From Riptortus pedestris (lineage: Eukaryota; Arthropoda; Insecta; Hemiptera; Alydidae), in the NCBI GenBank assembly GCA_019009955.1, contig CM032228.1, forward strand, positions 257,965,001 through 258,029,000: 64,000 nt of DNA. The letters run 5' to 3'. How positions within the stretch are numbered: position 1 is the stretch's first letter; the number at the start of each line of letters is the position of its first letter. The position numbers and the translations under genes are program-made. The notes under the pieces are model-generated. The model was not told the DNA's origin. It searched no databases and saw only the letters and a program-made list of their open reading frames with translations. Positions 26,583-33,400 of the stretch are shown piece by piece.

Positions 26583-27901
26583 CTAAACTTGGTGTTAATG
26601 ACCAAAATGGTTGGCATTGGTTTGACACAATTGGTAAACCTAGTGTTTTAGATTCGACTCCCACATCATCCCACATAGGAATTTAGGTACATACTCAATG
26701 AAATGCTTAGTCATAGTACTTAGAGGGTAACCTGTTCCAGTTAGGTATTGGTAGTATGTAGCAAATGCTCAGAACAGAATCAGCTTTTCCGATCAGTTTA
26801 ACTCATATTTATTATATAGGCAATTGACATAGCTAAATTACGTATATATTAATTTATTATTATTTAGAAAATACGGGTATTTTATGTTTATTTATTATTG
26901 TTACAGATACTTTGTCAACTCGGTGGAGCTGTAGTGATAGACAGTATTGATAGCATAGACTCACCTGCAAAGAACAAGGGTGTCCCATTCCCGAGGATCT
27001 TCATATTTACCAAAGAAATTCAACTTACTACGGACATTTTAAGTAAGTCCTTTCTTTATTAGTATTTGGCAGGCTTTGATGCTCAGATCCTTGGAAATCT
27101 TTTTACCGGGGGAACATTTTGTCCGACCAGTAAAAAGGAGGGCAGCAGGGGTATCTAGGAACAGCAATCCCCAAGGCCTAGGCTAAGTAACTTTACTTAG
27201 TTAATCTTGTGGAAGGGGTAATAAACTACTCCTTCCTAGTTCTCTAATAAATAGTTTTAAGGTATCAATAGATTTAGTTTTCCTAAATAGTTCATTAACT
27301 TTAACTGGAAAAGAGGGAGAGATCGCTCAACTGCTACTGTAGTCCATCTGCAGTAAAGGTTTAAGAGTATTTGTGTCTATTGATGATAGAGCACTTGTGC
27401 TTGTTACATTGTATATTGAAACCTTTCTACAATGGACAACCATGCGCCTGACAACAAATTAACTTGTACATATTGTAAAATAAAACCATTCGACATGTTT
27501 TTCTAACTCTTAGCATTTTTAAGTGTCTGTAGAGGGAGTAAATGTGTGTCTCGAGAGGTGAATTTCATAATACTTTCTGTCATGGACATTGAAAATTGTC
27601 TAGTTAGCGAGGTGCCTTTAGGAGAGGTTTCACTCTACATCAATATATCTCGAATGGATGAGGTGTCTTTGAATAATTTTTGACAAATAACCTTTATTTA
27701 ATATTATTATTTTATTTAGGTAAATTGAGCAGGAATTCAGTGGTGGCAGTTTCCGTCGAGTGGATATTCGACTCTATCCTGTATTTTAAGAAGCTGCCAA
27801 TCTGCAAATATCTCCCTTCTTCGATAGTTTCTACTCCACAGTTCTTGATGGACACTTATCATATTCCTCAAGAACTTGTCTTAGAAGTAAACGGTTCATA
27901 A
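1210..27901 (+). CDS. Tandem-BRCT protein (BRCA1/BARD1-like C-terminus), 8 exons visible, 5' end outside the window
   Basis: Eight exons join with consistent phases: 1210-1257, 1770-1817, 5395-5427, 6437-6482, 9020-9280, 13117-13248, 26907-27042 and 27720-27901 (TAA). The exons sum to about 260 residues. The last four encode two BRCT repeats; the first four encode a short, probably disordered linker with three TQTD motifs. Tandem BRCTs of this kind bind phosphopeptides in DNA-damage signalling in the nucleus. The linker between the repeats (YIVETPEGGP) resembles the BARD1 linker (Y-x-I-P-E-G-P), while the first repeat (LSGL at its start) resembles both BRCA1 and BARD1, so the paralogue is left open. 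The intron between 13248 and 26907 is 13.7 kb and full of retrotransposon sequence. An N-terminal RING domain, expected for BRCA1 or BARD1, would lie upstream of the window. The exon chain is read directly; the function is inferred from the fold. Confidence 0.8.
1770..1817 (+). CDS. Gene 1 micro-exon b (TQTD motif)
   Basis: A 48-nt exon between TTTTTTTAG and GTGAGTATT, phase 2 to phase 2, reading LQNTIPTQTDIEKST. It has the same length and borders as exon a, so the two are a duplicated exon. Confidence 0.7.
1900..2745 (+). pseudogene. Decayed non-LTR retrotransposon, reverse transcriptase 3' half
   Basis: Broken reading frames carry recognisable reverse transcriptase pieces in order: the catalytic box HLAFADDLTFF near 2068-2100, then KKAERVIFRKIL near 2310-2345, then RHMMRLGDSRLTKKIL near 2424-2470. 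The last resembles the C-terminal segment of RTE-type non-LTR elements. Many stops and indels are present. It lies in an intron of gene 1 between micro-exons b and c. Confidence 0.7.
2750..2965 (+). repeat. Dispersed repeat family D, uninterrupted copy
   Basis: An AT-rich segment clearly similar to 9390-9594 plus 11741-11800 (shared ATCAACTCTTTAT and ATTTTGTTAACAAAAA blocks). This copy lacks the insertion that splits the second copy, so it serves as the empty site. Confidence 0.75.
2966..5394. other. Intron of gene 1, no gene seen
   Basis: AT-rich intron sequence with a (CA)n tract near 3509-3546, a preceding short (TA)n, and family C fragments near 5170-5300. Short open frames here have no recognisable content. 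Confidence 0.6.
3509..3546. repeat. (CA)n microsatellite
   Basis: About 19 CA dinucleotides follow a short (TA)n. The minus-strand open frame rich in alternating Cys and Val here is a by-product of the repeat. Confidence 0.95.
5395..5427 (+). CDS. Gene 1 micro-exon c (TQTD motif)
   Basis: A 33-nt exon between TTTTTTAG and GTAAGTATT, phase 2 to phase 2, reading LLKNVATQTD with a split final codon. It aligns with exons a and b but is 15 nt shorter after the TQTD motif. The preceding intron (TTGAAGTTTATTTGTTTTTTAG) also matches the intron before exon b. Confidence 0.65.
5784..5844. repeat. (TA)n microsatellite at the end of a family C fragment
   Basis: About 30 TA units immediately after CTTTTCAAAACTG. 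The same junction (CAAAACTGTATATA) recurs near 61027, and a related one near 58480. Confidence 0.9.
6437..6482 (+). CDS. Gene 1 exon d (linker before BRCT)
   Basis: A 46-nt exon between TTTTTAG and GTAAAATT. Phase 2 at the start and phase 0 at the end match exon c and exon e. It reads LNNGGSYTLPDVVPE. It carries no domain on its own; it is supported by phase and borders. Confidence 0.6.
6699..6973 (-). mobile_element. Helitron-like element fragment (family B)
   Basis: Starts CTAGCTAAGGTACCCGG and continues with GAGGCTGAATGATGATGG, matching the termini of the copies at 23308 and 24452. The remaining part matches 60660-60920 in reverse. It ends at the mariner insertion, so it is probably the older layer. 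Confidence 0.6.
7040..8570 (-). pseudogene. mariner transposase, frameshifted and disrupted by a minisatellite
   Basis: Minus-strand order: an HTH (KEIAARLGLSKTSVLRIIKE) near 8400-8450; a frame change near 8370; the first catalytic Asp in SIVTGDETMV; FWDCKEILLIDF; YYAALLHQLEDA; then the 22-bp minisatellite; then HDNSPVHTAL with the second Asp; and YSPDLAASDFYLF with the third Asp. There are 34 residues between the last two aspartates, the mariner DD34D spacing. The region normally linking LEDA to the HDNSP box is replaced by the satellite. The product cannot be active, although every catalytic box is still recognisable. Confidence 0.9.
7340..8023. repeat. 22-bp minisatellite, about 31 copies, inside mariner
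   Basis: The unit contains GTGAAGGAGGCGGATGCCTG plus two bases (22 bp). Units differ by one or two bases. On the minus strand three units give a 22-residue protein period with no stops. The unit derives from the sequence just before the HDNSP box of the transposase. Confidence 0.95.
8650..9019. other. Intron sequence of gene 1, unassigned
   Basis: No gene or named repeat is recognised. The segment 8755-8940 is less AT-rich than its surroundings and may be an old mobile-element fragment. Confidence 0.4.
9020..9280 (+). CDS. Gene 1 exon e, first BRCT repeat
   Basis: An 87-codon exon, phase 0 to 0, after GCATTTCAG and before GTAAGCTCC. It spans a BRCT repeat: LLTLSGLDKRE at strand 1/helix 1, DIHIVGDE at strand 3, and VPKSWIADYY with the conserved Trp of helix 3. 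The Ser-Gly pair of the phosphate pocket is present. The position equal to the phosphate-binding Lys of BRCA1 (Lys1702) is His (TAHYLAAIL), counted 16 residues before the Trp in both proteins. Either ligand binding is altered or the site tolerates His. Confidence 0.85.
9390..9594 (+). repeat. Family D repeat, left part of a split copy
   Basis: Matches 2755-2950. It continues at 11741 after the TTAA-flanked insertion. The duplicated TTAA is at 9591-9594. Confidence 0.7.
9595..11740. mobile_element. TTAA-flanked element (piggyBac-like, non-autonomous) carrying a 77-bp satellite
   Basis: The 2146-bp insert begins CCTTCCGTCGGGTGG and ends CCGCCCAAATGACGG, whose inverse starts CCGTCATTTGGGCGG, an imperfect terminal inverted repeat. 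TTAA lies directly on both sides (9591-9594 and 11741-11744). The related repeat at 2750-2965 has a single TTAA at this point, so the insertion and target duplication are seen directly. TTAA duplication is the hallmark of piggyBac-type transposition. No transposase is present; most of the insert is a 77-bp tandem array. Confidence 0.75.
9639..11287. repeat. 77-bp satellite, about 21 copies
   Basis: Near-identical units starting GGGCCGCCTGTTCCTGTCTG, with spacing of exactly 77 bp measured at 9713, 9790 and 9867. The main variation is an A/G change in TTACAATCC or TTACAGTCC. One unit near 10860 is partly deleted. The array is GC-richer than the surrounding DNA. Confidence 0.95.
11741..11810 (+). 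repeat. Family D repeat, right part of a split copy
   Basis: Continues the copy interrupted at 9594 (AGTATTGATATAACAATAGTAAT matches the segment after the TTAA in 2930-2950). Confidence 0.65.
11815..12620. repeat. Dispersed repeat family C, large copy
   Basis: Contains the family blocks in the reverse order to 38290-39310: CAAACTTGATAGATAAG and AATCAAGTTTGTTAAC, a G-rich run, a TTGAAAATTCAAAAT block (twice), and GGGAAATCTGCTTAG near the end. The element has two related halves. Confidence 0.55.
13117..13248 (+). CDS. Gene 1 exon f, inter-BRCT linker and start of second BRCT
   Basis: A 44-codon exon, phase 0 to 0, after TTTCAG and before GTGAATG. It reads MDYIVETPEGGPVRC and later SPFQGTTIFSDIIDSLPQPD. 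The YxxxTPEGG linker and the F-x-G-x-x-x-F start of BRCT2 fit the BARD1/BRCA1 layout. BRCT2 is shorter than usual between strand 1 and helix 1. Confidence 0.8.
14255..14480 (+). pseudogene. Non-LTR retrotransposon endonuclease fragment
   Basis: A broken frame reads LRICTLNV, then with shifts EEALTEIKWDIVDMAEIRRR, which matches the start of the apurinic-type endonuclease domain of RTE-like elements. It is heavily decayed, with no flanking reverse transcriptase. It may belong to the same family as 1900-2745. Confidence 0.6.
14700..15555. other. Intron of gene 1, no gene seen
   Basis: AT-rich sequence without open frames of note or recognised repeats. Confidence 0.5.
15560..15672. repeat. (GT)n microsatellite
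   Basis: Two GT tracts with a short spacer, the longer covering about 85 bp. It sits just beyond the truncated end of the gag frame. Confidence 0.95.
15738..16505 (-). CDS. Gag-like protein of an LTR retrotransposon with N-terminal SAP domain, 3' truncated
   Basis: The first ATG on the minus strand is at 16505 (MKFEELKVEHLKKELAKLDL); the frame is open slightly further upstream but with no ATG. Residues 5-40 form a SAP-type helix-turn-helix (LKKELAKLDLPTSGNKAELQ). Residues 85-180 are a long coiled coil rich in SRANGEKLEE-like repeats. From about residue 200 a Gag segment begins (IKTPTFDGSVPLSVFKFQF, then ALKGTASEILESLP) that is typical of Ty3/gypsy-type capsid regions. The frame stops at 15738, close to the GT tract; no protease, reverse transcriptase or integrase follows. 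What remains is a 5' fragment of an element. Ty3/gypsy placement is by motif recognition. Confidence 0.75.
   Translation of the reverse strand: MKFEELKVEHLKKELAKLDLPTSGNKAELQMQLIDEFQRRGIDVSTHEFDDKEDITISTPMSSSNLNLNSILTAMMEKITDNNQKLLEVSRANCERLEEKVREASRANGEKLEELQEASRTTNLKLHEISEILGKRVEAIEQRVSGFGEKLNSVEEKVSNLGRKMDDEIRELQFQMDNLQVREGPVRLISEHTSKIKTPTFDGSVPLSVFKFQFETVASKAGWNNEEKAVELILALKGTASEILESLPTISKFDL
16548..17012 (-). mobile_element. Putative 5' LTR and leader of the gag element
   Basis: On the minus strand the segment starts TGTGTGTTTGATC and ends AAAACGTAACA, giving TG...CA ends. It contains a TATA box (CATTTATATAAGAG) and an AATAAA-like signal (GAAATAAATCG). Immediately after it, TGGTGTCAGAAGTG is a plausible tRNA primer-binding site before the gag ATG. 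The 3' LTR is not in the window, so the borders are inferred rather than proved by a repeat pair. Confidence 0.6.
17056..17095. repeat. (TA)n microsatellite
   Basis: About 20 TA units between the LTR flank and a SINE 3' end. Confidence 0.9.
17122..17195 (+). mobile_element. SINE family S, 3' end only
   Basis: Matches the family 3' end: GTAACCTGTAGATAACCCG, then AATAATAATAATAAT. The tRNA-like head is missing. Confidence 0.75.
17440..18582 (-). pseudogene. RNase H and C-terminal region of the R1/LOA-like element (copy 1)
   Basis: TYGINIWHTRLNKQ marks the end of the RT thumb. RNase H motifs follow: EIYTDGSKDG (first Asp), IQAEQYAIL (Glu), IYTDSKVTI (second Asp) and NELADRAAK (last Asp). The C-terminal CPCDYSTPQTSQHLIYD is the start of a zinc knuckle. 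Relative to copy 2 (61234-62475) it lacks about 19 residues between ENVE and GHNCT. At the upstream end it shares a one-base frameshift with copy 2 (CACATATTATAAAAGG). Confidence 0.85.
18600..19700 (-). pseudogene. Reverse transcriptase domain of the R1/LOA-like element (copy 1)
   Basis: In three overlapping open segments the minus strand shows KLVPLNKPGRNK, SSIRPISLIPTGGKVLEKIV, QFGFTPKKSTIEAL, LDIKGAFDNAWW, QGTPQGSEISPLLWN and the catalytic ILAFADDIIIL. All seven RT blocks are recognisable; frame changes fall near 19480 and 19050. Confidence 0.9.
19767..20530 (-). pseudogene. Endonuclease C-terminal part of the R1/LOA-like element
   Basis: Two open segments. The first has KLILISAYFDI. The second has SSNIDLTLTS, then ENFSDHLSIKF with the conserved Ser-Asp-His of the endonuclease active site, and PKPWWDDSLSKLNK at the link to the RT. 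One frame break lies near 20275. Confidence 0.8.
20533..21434. mobile_element. Helitron-like non-autonomous element inserted in the endonuclease
   Basis: The right end shows a 6-bp-stem hairpin (GGCAAA...TTTGCC) followed by GGGTTATCTAG and then T, the Helitron 3' pattern of a hairpin plus CTAG at an A/T junction. The left end lies near TCCTCTGAAACGG (about 20548). Endonuclease coding resumes on each side. No Rep/helicase gene is present. The exact 5' end is uncertain. Confidence 0.6.
21440..21658 (-). pseudogene. Endonuclease N-terminal part of the R1/LOA-like element
   Basis: The minus-strand segment contains NIDIVLIQEPYID, the conserved Gln-Glu-Pro motif of the endonuclease with the metal-binding Glu, followed by SKSRSQIVINNPHI. 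It is cut by the Helitron-like element on its C-terminal side. Confidence 0.8.
21784..21955 (+). mobile_element. SINE family S, partly 5' truncated
   Basis: Carries the B-box region GCGAGTTCGATTCTTGCC, then CCACCCTGGCTAGAAAAGGG and the AATAATAATA tail. Confidence 0.8.
22108..22186. repeat. (TA)n microsatellite
   Basis: About 39 TA units directly next to the CGCTCAGATACCCGG terminus of the first Helitron-like copy. Confidence 0.95.
22187..23262 (-). mobile_element. Helitron-like element family B, copy 1 of 3
   Basis: Starts with the (here degenerate) terminus CTCAGATACCCGGCG and ends with ACAAACATACACG followed by the GTTACAATTTT end before (TA)n. Inside, a block with TCCCTTATAACCCCC occurs three times about 280-300 bp apart. 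No coding capacity is seen. Confidence 0.7.
23308..24383 (-). mobile_element. Helitron-like element family B, copy 2 of 3
   Basis: On the minus strand the end reads CCCGGGCGAAGCCGGG (a stem of CCCGG/CCGGG) then TATCTGAGCTAG and T. A hairpin followed by CTAG fits a Helitron 3' end. The copy is colinear with copies 1 and 3 and separated from them only by (TA)n. Confidence 0.75.
24452..25463 (-). mobile_element. Helitron-like element family B, copy 3 of 3
   Basis: Same ends and orientation as copies 1 and 2. One internal block is slightly shorter. It abuts a (TA)n tract (25465-25503) next to the stop of ORF1 of the R1/LOA-like element. Confidence 0.75.
25512..26522 (-). pseudogene. ORF1 (gag-like, zinc knuckles) of the R1/LOA-like element
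   Basis: The minus strand begins MEDSVELLENVIKLLL with a coiled-coil-like N-terminus. A stop follows KIKPNNTH near 26265; the same frame then continues with an RRM-like stretch (RPRIIIKNIPEEIKDENLI) and ends in zinc knuckles (CKNCQRLNHTGRC, CPHCSKEHEATDC). Such proteins bind element RNA in the ribonucleoprotein particle. The internal stop makes this copy defective. Confidence 0.8.
26535..26581. repeat. (TA)n microsatellite at the 5' end of the R1/LOA-like element
   Basis: About 23 TA units directly upstream of the ORF1 start. It may mark the insertion target. Confidence 0.9.
26907..27042 (+). CDS. Gene 1 exon g, second BRCT core
   Basis: A 136-nt exon, phase 0 to 1, after TTGTTACAG and before GTAAGTCC. 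It reads ILCQLGGAVVIDS, the GG turn of helix 1/strand 2, then PRIFIFTKE, strand 3. It joins exon f in frame across a 13.7-kb intron. Confidence 0.8.
27720..27901 (+). CDS. Gene 1 last exon, end of second BRCT
   Basis: Phase 1 start after TTTATTTAG. It reads SKLSRNSVVAVSVEWIFDS with the conserved Trp of BRCT helix 3, and ends with a short tail and TAA. The stop lies about 40 residues after the Trp, as expected for a C-terminal BRCT. Confidence 0.85.
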
Positions 27902-30900
27902 ACCAAATAATTCTTGGGCATTTGAGAAACCCATTTTAGTCTTTCATTAATTTCGATTAGTCATTTTTGCAAAGACTTTTGATTTAGATAGGTCCCTTTT
28001 ACTTTTCCCTTAGTTTGGAATTATCATTGTCACTTTTTATGTTTTAAAAGAATTGATCTCATTTTGTATAACGTATTATTTTTAATTCTTACATTACAAA
28101 TGTGTTATGGATTTCTCAAATAGTCTTGATCGTGTGTTTTAATGTACATGTGAGTTTCTATGAATTTCGTATTAATGTAGAGGTGGAACAGATGGTTCAT
28201 ATAAATAGTATTCGGTATGGTTAAGACATTCTAACCTATAACCTGCCTCGAACGAAGGCCAAAGTAAACAATCACTATTTTGCTAGATTTATTTTTGCTC
28301 ATTTATCCCTCCCTTCATTTGAGAATTTCTTCGAGTGTTTTCTCCTCATCCGTATAACTGACTAATTTAATTTTTTTAACTCTTTTAGAGCTTATTATTT
28401 TAATTTTATTTTTAAATTTCATATGACAGTTAAGATGGTACCTTAGATTTCCAGTTAGCCTTTATTTTTTTTCGAACCATCTGTTGACCTCCAGCTGGAA
28501 TTACGATTTATCAGGAAGGTGTTATTGCAATTGGACATATTTTTGTATGATGATGTATTATTACTATTTGTGTTTAGAAACTTAATTGTTTCCTTATTTT
28601 ATAAGAGAATTATCAGTTTACTTGTGTGACTCTAGCAAGAGGTTGCAAACCTCATATACAGACGACTGATTATACTCATTTATGAAAGTTAGTTTTGAAA
28701 AGAGGTTTCCCTTATTACATATGTCTTTTTAAATCATTTTTAGGGGAATACTCAAAAGTTACAAATTTACTTTTAGCTAGAACATATAATTGTGTTTATA
28801 TATATATTTTTTTTTTGCGATGAAGTTGGAATTTGTGTCTCATTGACATATTAATGTACTAAATTTTTTTGTGCCATAGAAATGACTATACTTGTCTTCC
28901 TATAGGCCGTAAAAGTTTCTTTTCTTTTACTACAGTTACCTTGTTCTAGTTTATTATTATTTTTTTTTAATATTCAAAGTTCCTTCAACATCACTGAAAA
29001 TGAATTCCTTTGCGATACTTGTATATATTTTCTATAGCCTAGTTTGTTAGATTTGTTTTCATTTTTAAAGTTAGAAGTATTTTTTTTTATTGTTTATAAA
29101 AATGAGACTGCTTGAAATTCAGAAAAATATTTCCTGTGTGCAATTGTTCTCTGAAAGAGAAAACTCACTCGAACAAAATATGTAGTGTTGGTTATATAAA
29201 TGGTGGGTCAAAGATTTGATTGTGCCAAAAACATTATTTCGAGTGATTTTTACTTAGGTAATCTCTTTGAAAGAGAGTGTAGAATGGTGCTTGTTGTTAT
29301 GATAGAAAATAAAAACCTTTGGTTGAAGAATGTATGAGGTTGTACGACGGGCAAGTAGCCTCGACTACAAACCTCTCTTATAACTGTTTATTCATATTAC
29401 AAACAGTTTTGTTGTAAGGTTTGGATTAAATTTGACTGCTTATTCCATTAGAAATTGGTACATGTCTTATTTTGTTTAATTTTTGTCCTCGATATCCATT
29501 ATTGTAAATTTCTCCAAATCGAGGGAAAAGCAGTAAGTATTTAACCAAAGATATAGTAAATATTAAATATTGGCTGTGTACATGTGAACATTTCACTATG
29601 GAATGTAAAATTTATTATTCCTACCAAAGGGAAAAGTATATTCTATAACAAAAAATATATTAAAAAACGAAGAAGAAACTTATAATTTTTTATATACCTG
29701 ACTTTAGGTGTACATTTTTACTATAACCTATTTGGGAATATTTTTTTACTACACATTTTATGACAGTTGAAAGATATCTGATATATATTTTAACTAAGGC
29801 AAAATAATGTTTTATATGTGATATTTAACTACACAGTATGACTGTTTTGAATGAGTATAAACAAGTTTTATATTGGTGTCGAAGGCAAGCCAACATTCCT
29901 ATAAAATACGCTTGTCTAGTATTTATCGGCCAGTTATCATTCTCAGCATAAAAATTGAAGGCACAAGTCCATCCACAATCTCTAAAATTTATTTTTAAAC
30001 AACTCTTTTCTTAGTAACTTTTTTTTTTATGCCAAAGATACTTATGTTATATTTTGAATATATCTTCTTCTTTTATTCGTAATATTATGATTATAATTTT
30101 TATATATAGCAAATGGTATTGCAGGATTTAAATTAGTTTTCTCTTCACATTTTGTAATACTCTATTCTGTCCCAAAGGTTTCTAATTAATAAAATACATT
30201 TTTTTCTCCTCTTCAAGGTGTCATTCTAAGACACAAACACAGTTAAGCTACTTTTTTTATTGTTAGTTTTCTTAGGACTTCATTATTTTATTAAAATACT
30301 ACTTACTTGAAAAGTAAGCTATTGATTACAATGTTTTCCCAAAGAGTAAAACTACTCATTGTATTAGTTAAAAAAGAATTTTTTCTCGACTTCTGTAAAG
30401 TAATGTAATTGTGAAAATTCCAACTCAATAATACTATGCAATATGCGATTAAGTTCTCATTTTCAGTTTTCGTGTTAAACAATTTTTTTTAAGTTTACAG
30501 ACATTTATAAAATACTTTACAATCACTAACTGATCTGAGTAATATTAATTTACTTGTCAAGTACCCTGTTTTTCCTACGAATATAACTATTCTACATGTA
30601 TATTAAGAAGAATTTATCGTGGATTTTAGAAAGTTCATCTAAATTCAAAATCAATAATTATGCCATCCATTGTTTAGGCGCTTCATTTCATTTTGCTTTT
30701 TAATTTGCAATATTAACTATGAGATAATTTTATTCTATTTAAATTTAGTGAATTCCCATTGAAGGCTAACTGTAGGCCAAACGTTTACCCCAAGCACAAA
30801 ATACTTATTATTTTTAGATATATTTCGATATTTTCAGTTTTAAGAAACGTTCTACCGTATAAATTATGTTACATTTTACCACTTCTTCTGATAGACAATA

Positions 30901-31602
30901 CAACTATGTAACGTCCTATTTAAAATTAATAGTTATTTATTTTGTCGAAGTTTCATCATTTTTCTTTTCAGTAATTTTTAGAGAATTTCCTTTGGAACAA
31001 GGGAAGGCATGCTAGATGACATGTTTAGAGCTAGGCCTGCGATCGAGGTAACTTTTCACTCCCATCCCTCTAGATGCCAAACATACTATTTTTGTTCGAT
31101 CGTTACCAAATTCGATATTCAGACGTTTTATTTATAACTCGAGATGGAGTTCGTTAATGGCAGATTTTAGACCAGTGCGAGGGATGGTTTAGGGGGAGGA
31201 GCGTGGATTCCAACATATATCAATTATTATGAGTCTCATTGAAAAATGCTATAACTTTATTTCAGGCACATTCTGTTAAAGCTGCTGGGGGTTTCTGTTC
31301 TAGTTCGAATTGTGTATTATTCTTTTCATTTATAATTTGTGATTTGTCTGTAGATGTTCCTCAAAATGATTCCTTATCTCATGCTCAATTACTATTTTGC
31401 TATTACTATTATACACTTTTGGGATTGTTCTAATTATTTGTTTTGTATTCACAATTGCAATTTAGACTTGTGAAGCATTTACAAAATGTCTTCATCTCAG
31501 TTTGTATGAGTGGAAATCAGAAAAATCTGTTATTTAAGTGATTTTATTTTTTTTTAAAGAGGTTATGAAGTATATTTTGTTAAACACACACACACACACA
31601 CA

Positions 31603-31637
<35 letters not shown>

Positions 31638-31668
31638 AATAATATTAATATGGGCCTTTGGTTTATCC

Positions 31669-31727
<59 letters not shown>

Positions 31728-32904
31728 TTCAATTGGTTTCAAGTATTTAATTATTTTTATTTTTGTGAAATTAGTGTTTCTCCTTTTCCAAGGCAGCTGG
31801 CTTTCTTTAACATTTTTGAACATGAATTTTAATAGTAAATGCAAGTTTAATATATTTCATTTAGTAAAATGATAAAATATAAGTATATTACATATTGTAA
31901 ATTGTGTTTTTTCATTGAAAAATAGCCATAAATGAAGGCCAGGAACACACATAGGCAAAATAGAGTATTTCAACAACATGAAGTGTAAACTTGATTTAAC
32001 TGCACTGACTTTATTAAAAGAGACTTAAGTTTTATAGAATTGAATTGTCTTGTAAACTTTGTCAATTCAACTCGAGTTTAAAAGGGTCTTGTTGTATTGT
32101 AACCAGACGACAATACCAAAGACGTTGATTACTCATTGAATGGATTAAACGCACTCGGCTTTCAATGCTAACTCTCCATTAATCCTTCTTCCACTTATGC
32201 CTTCAATTATAAATTCGAATCTCTTCTAGAATATCTTATGATGTTTCACAACTCTTAAGATATGTTTTTGTTCTTACAAAAACAATACTTGTTTGTATAT
32301 ATAGTATATTGCAAATTCTAAATACATGTTAAGTAAGTGTAAATATTTTAATTGGTTGCACTGATTATATGAAAAAAGTGCCATACATTATTTTGTTTCC
32401 TATTATCTTGTTATAGTTTAAGTTTTATTGACTTTATTTGTGTTTTTGTATTGTCATACAAATCGTTACGTTGTACCTTTTGGAAGGGTAACTTATTTAA
32501 GCGACATTCTCGATTATTATAAAGGGGTTCTTTGATTAAGATTTGAAAATAAAAAGAACAAAAAAAAAACATGTAAACTATCTCAATTAAGATATTGTAC
32601 TTTTAAAAATTAACCCTTATTCGAATTAAATTTATGTCGTTGGAGCTAAGGATTTCTGAAAATGAACCCAAAAAAAGAGGTGAACCCCTCTAAAGAGTTA
32701 TCTGATTTTGTACAGAACTATGCTCGAACGACACTAAGAAATATTGCTTATAATGGTTAGCCTTTCAATCCTTAGTATGCTAGTGTTATATCAACATTTA
32801 TATTTCTATATAATAAATATATATACATTGTATTATTATATTACTGTATGCAATTATATATGTTAGAATCTGCCTCTTTTTTTTTCATCGCCCTTATATT
32901 TTAG
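27902..32904. other. 3' UTR of gene 1 and AT-rich intergenic DNA
   Basis: No coding region is recognised. The gene 1 3' UTR must begin here; several AATAAA-like sites exist and the true poly(A) site cannot be chosen. A family C-like fragment lies near 30960-31240, and (CA)n/(TA)n tracts lie at 31585-31636 and 31673-31722. Confidence 0.5.
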
Positions 32905-33021
32905 CAATCTGGCTGGAGAAATCCGCAGTGGAAGCTTGAAATAATAAATTCATCAACCAAACCATTTACAAAGAATTTAATGAAAGCAGTTTCACAAGCA
33001 ATCGACGCTGATCTAATTTGA
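32905..33021 (+). CDS. Candidate orphan exon, weak resemblance to a metzincin/MMP catalytic start
   Basis: A strong acceptor (pyrimidine tract ending TTATATTTTAG) precedes 38 codons ending in TGA. It reads QSGWRNPQWKLEIINSSTKP then KNLMKAVSQAIDADLI. The pattern W-x4-W-x-L-x-I-x-N, followed by a helix with AVxxAI, resembles the first strand and helix of matrix-metalloproteinase catalytic domains. The TGA falls where a Trp is common in that helix, so this could be a decayed exon. No partner exon was found on either side. Confidence 0.4.
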   Translation, partial: QSGWRNPQWKLEIINSSTKPFTKNLMKAVSQAIDADLI

Positions 33022-33400
33022 GGAAAATAAGTTTATTAAAACTCAAATAATCAAACAAATATTAACTAAATAATTTAAACACAGAAGAGGCACCATAAAA
33101 GGTTTAAATATTTAGCTATAAAAACATGTTCTCTTTGCCAAAAGGACAAAAATAGAATCTGCATAAGCTGACTGGAGGCCATTATGGATGTAACATAAGT
33201 TAAGTGTTGGGTATTTATTTTCTGAAAATATAAAAGACTGGGATGTGCCCCCCCCCCCAGCCTGCTCCACTCTCATCTGGGATCAAGAGTCACCACTACC
33301 CCAACGTTTAGGTCCCGAATCTACTCTTGCAATTAGTAACAGAAGAGAGGGAAATATACTCCACCTCTTTTATATAATGCTGTATTGTTTTCGATTAAGT

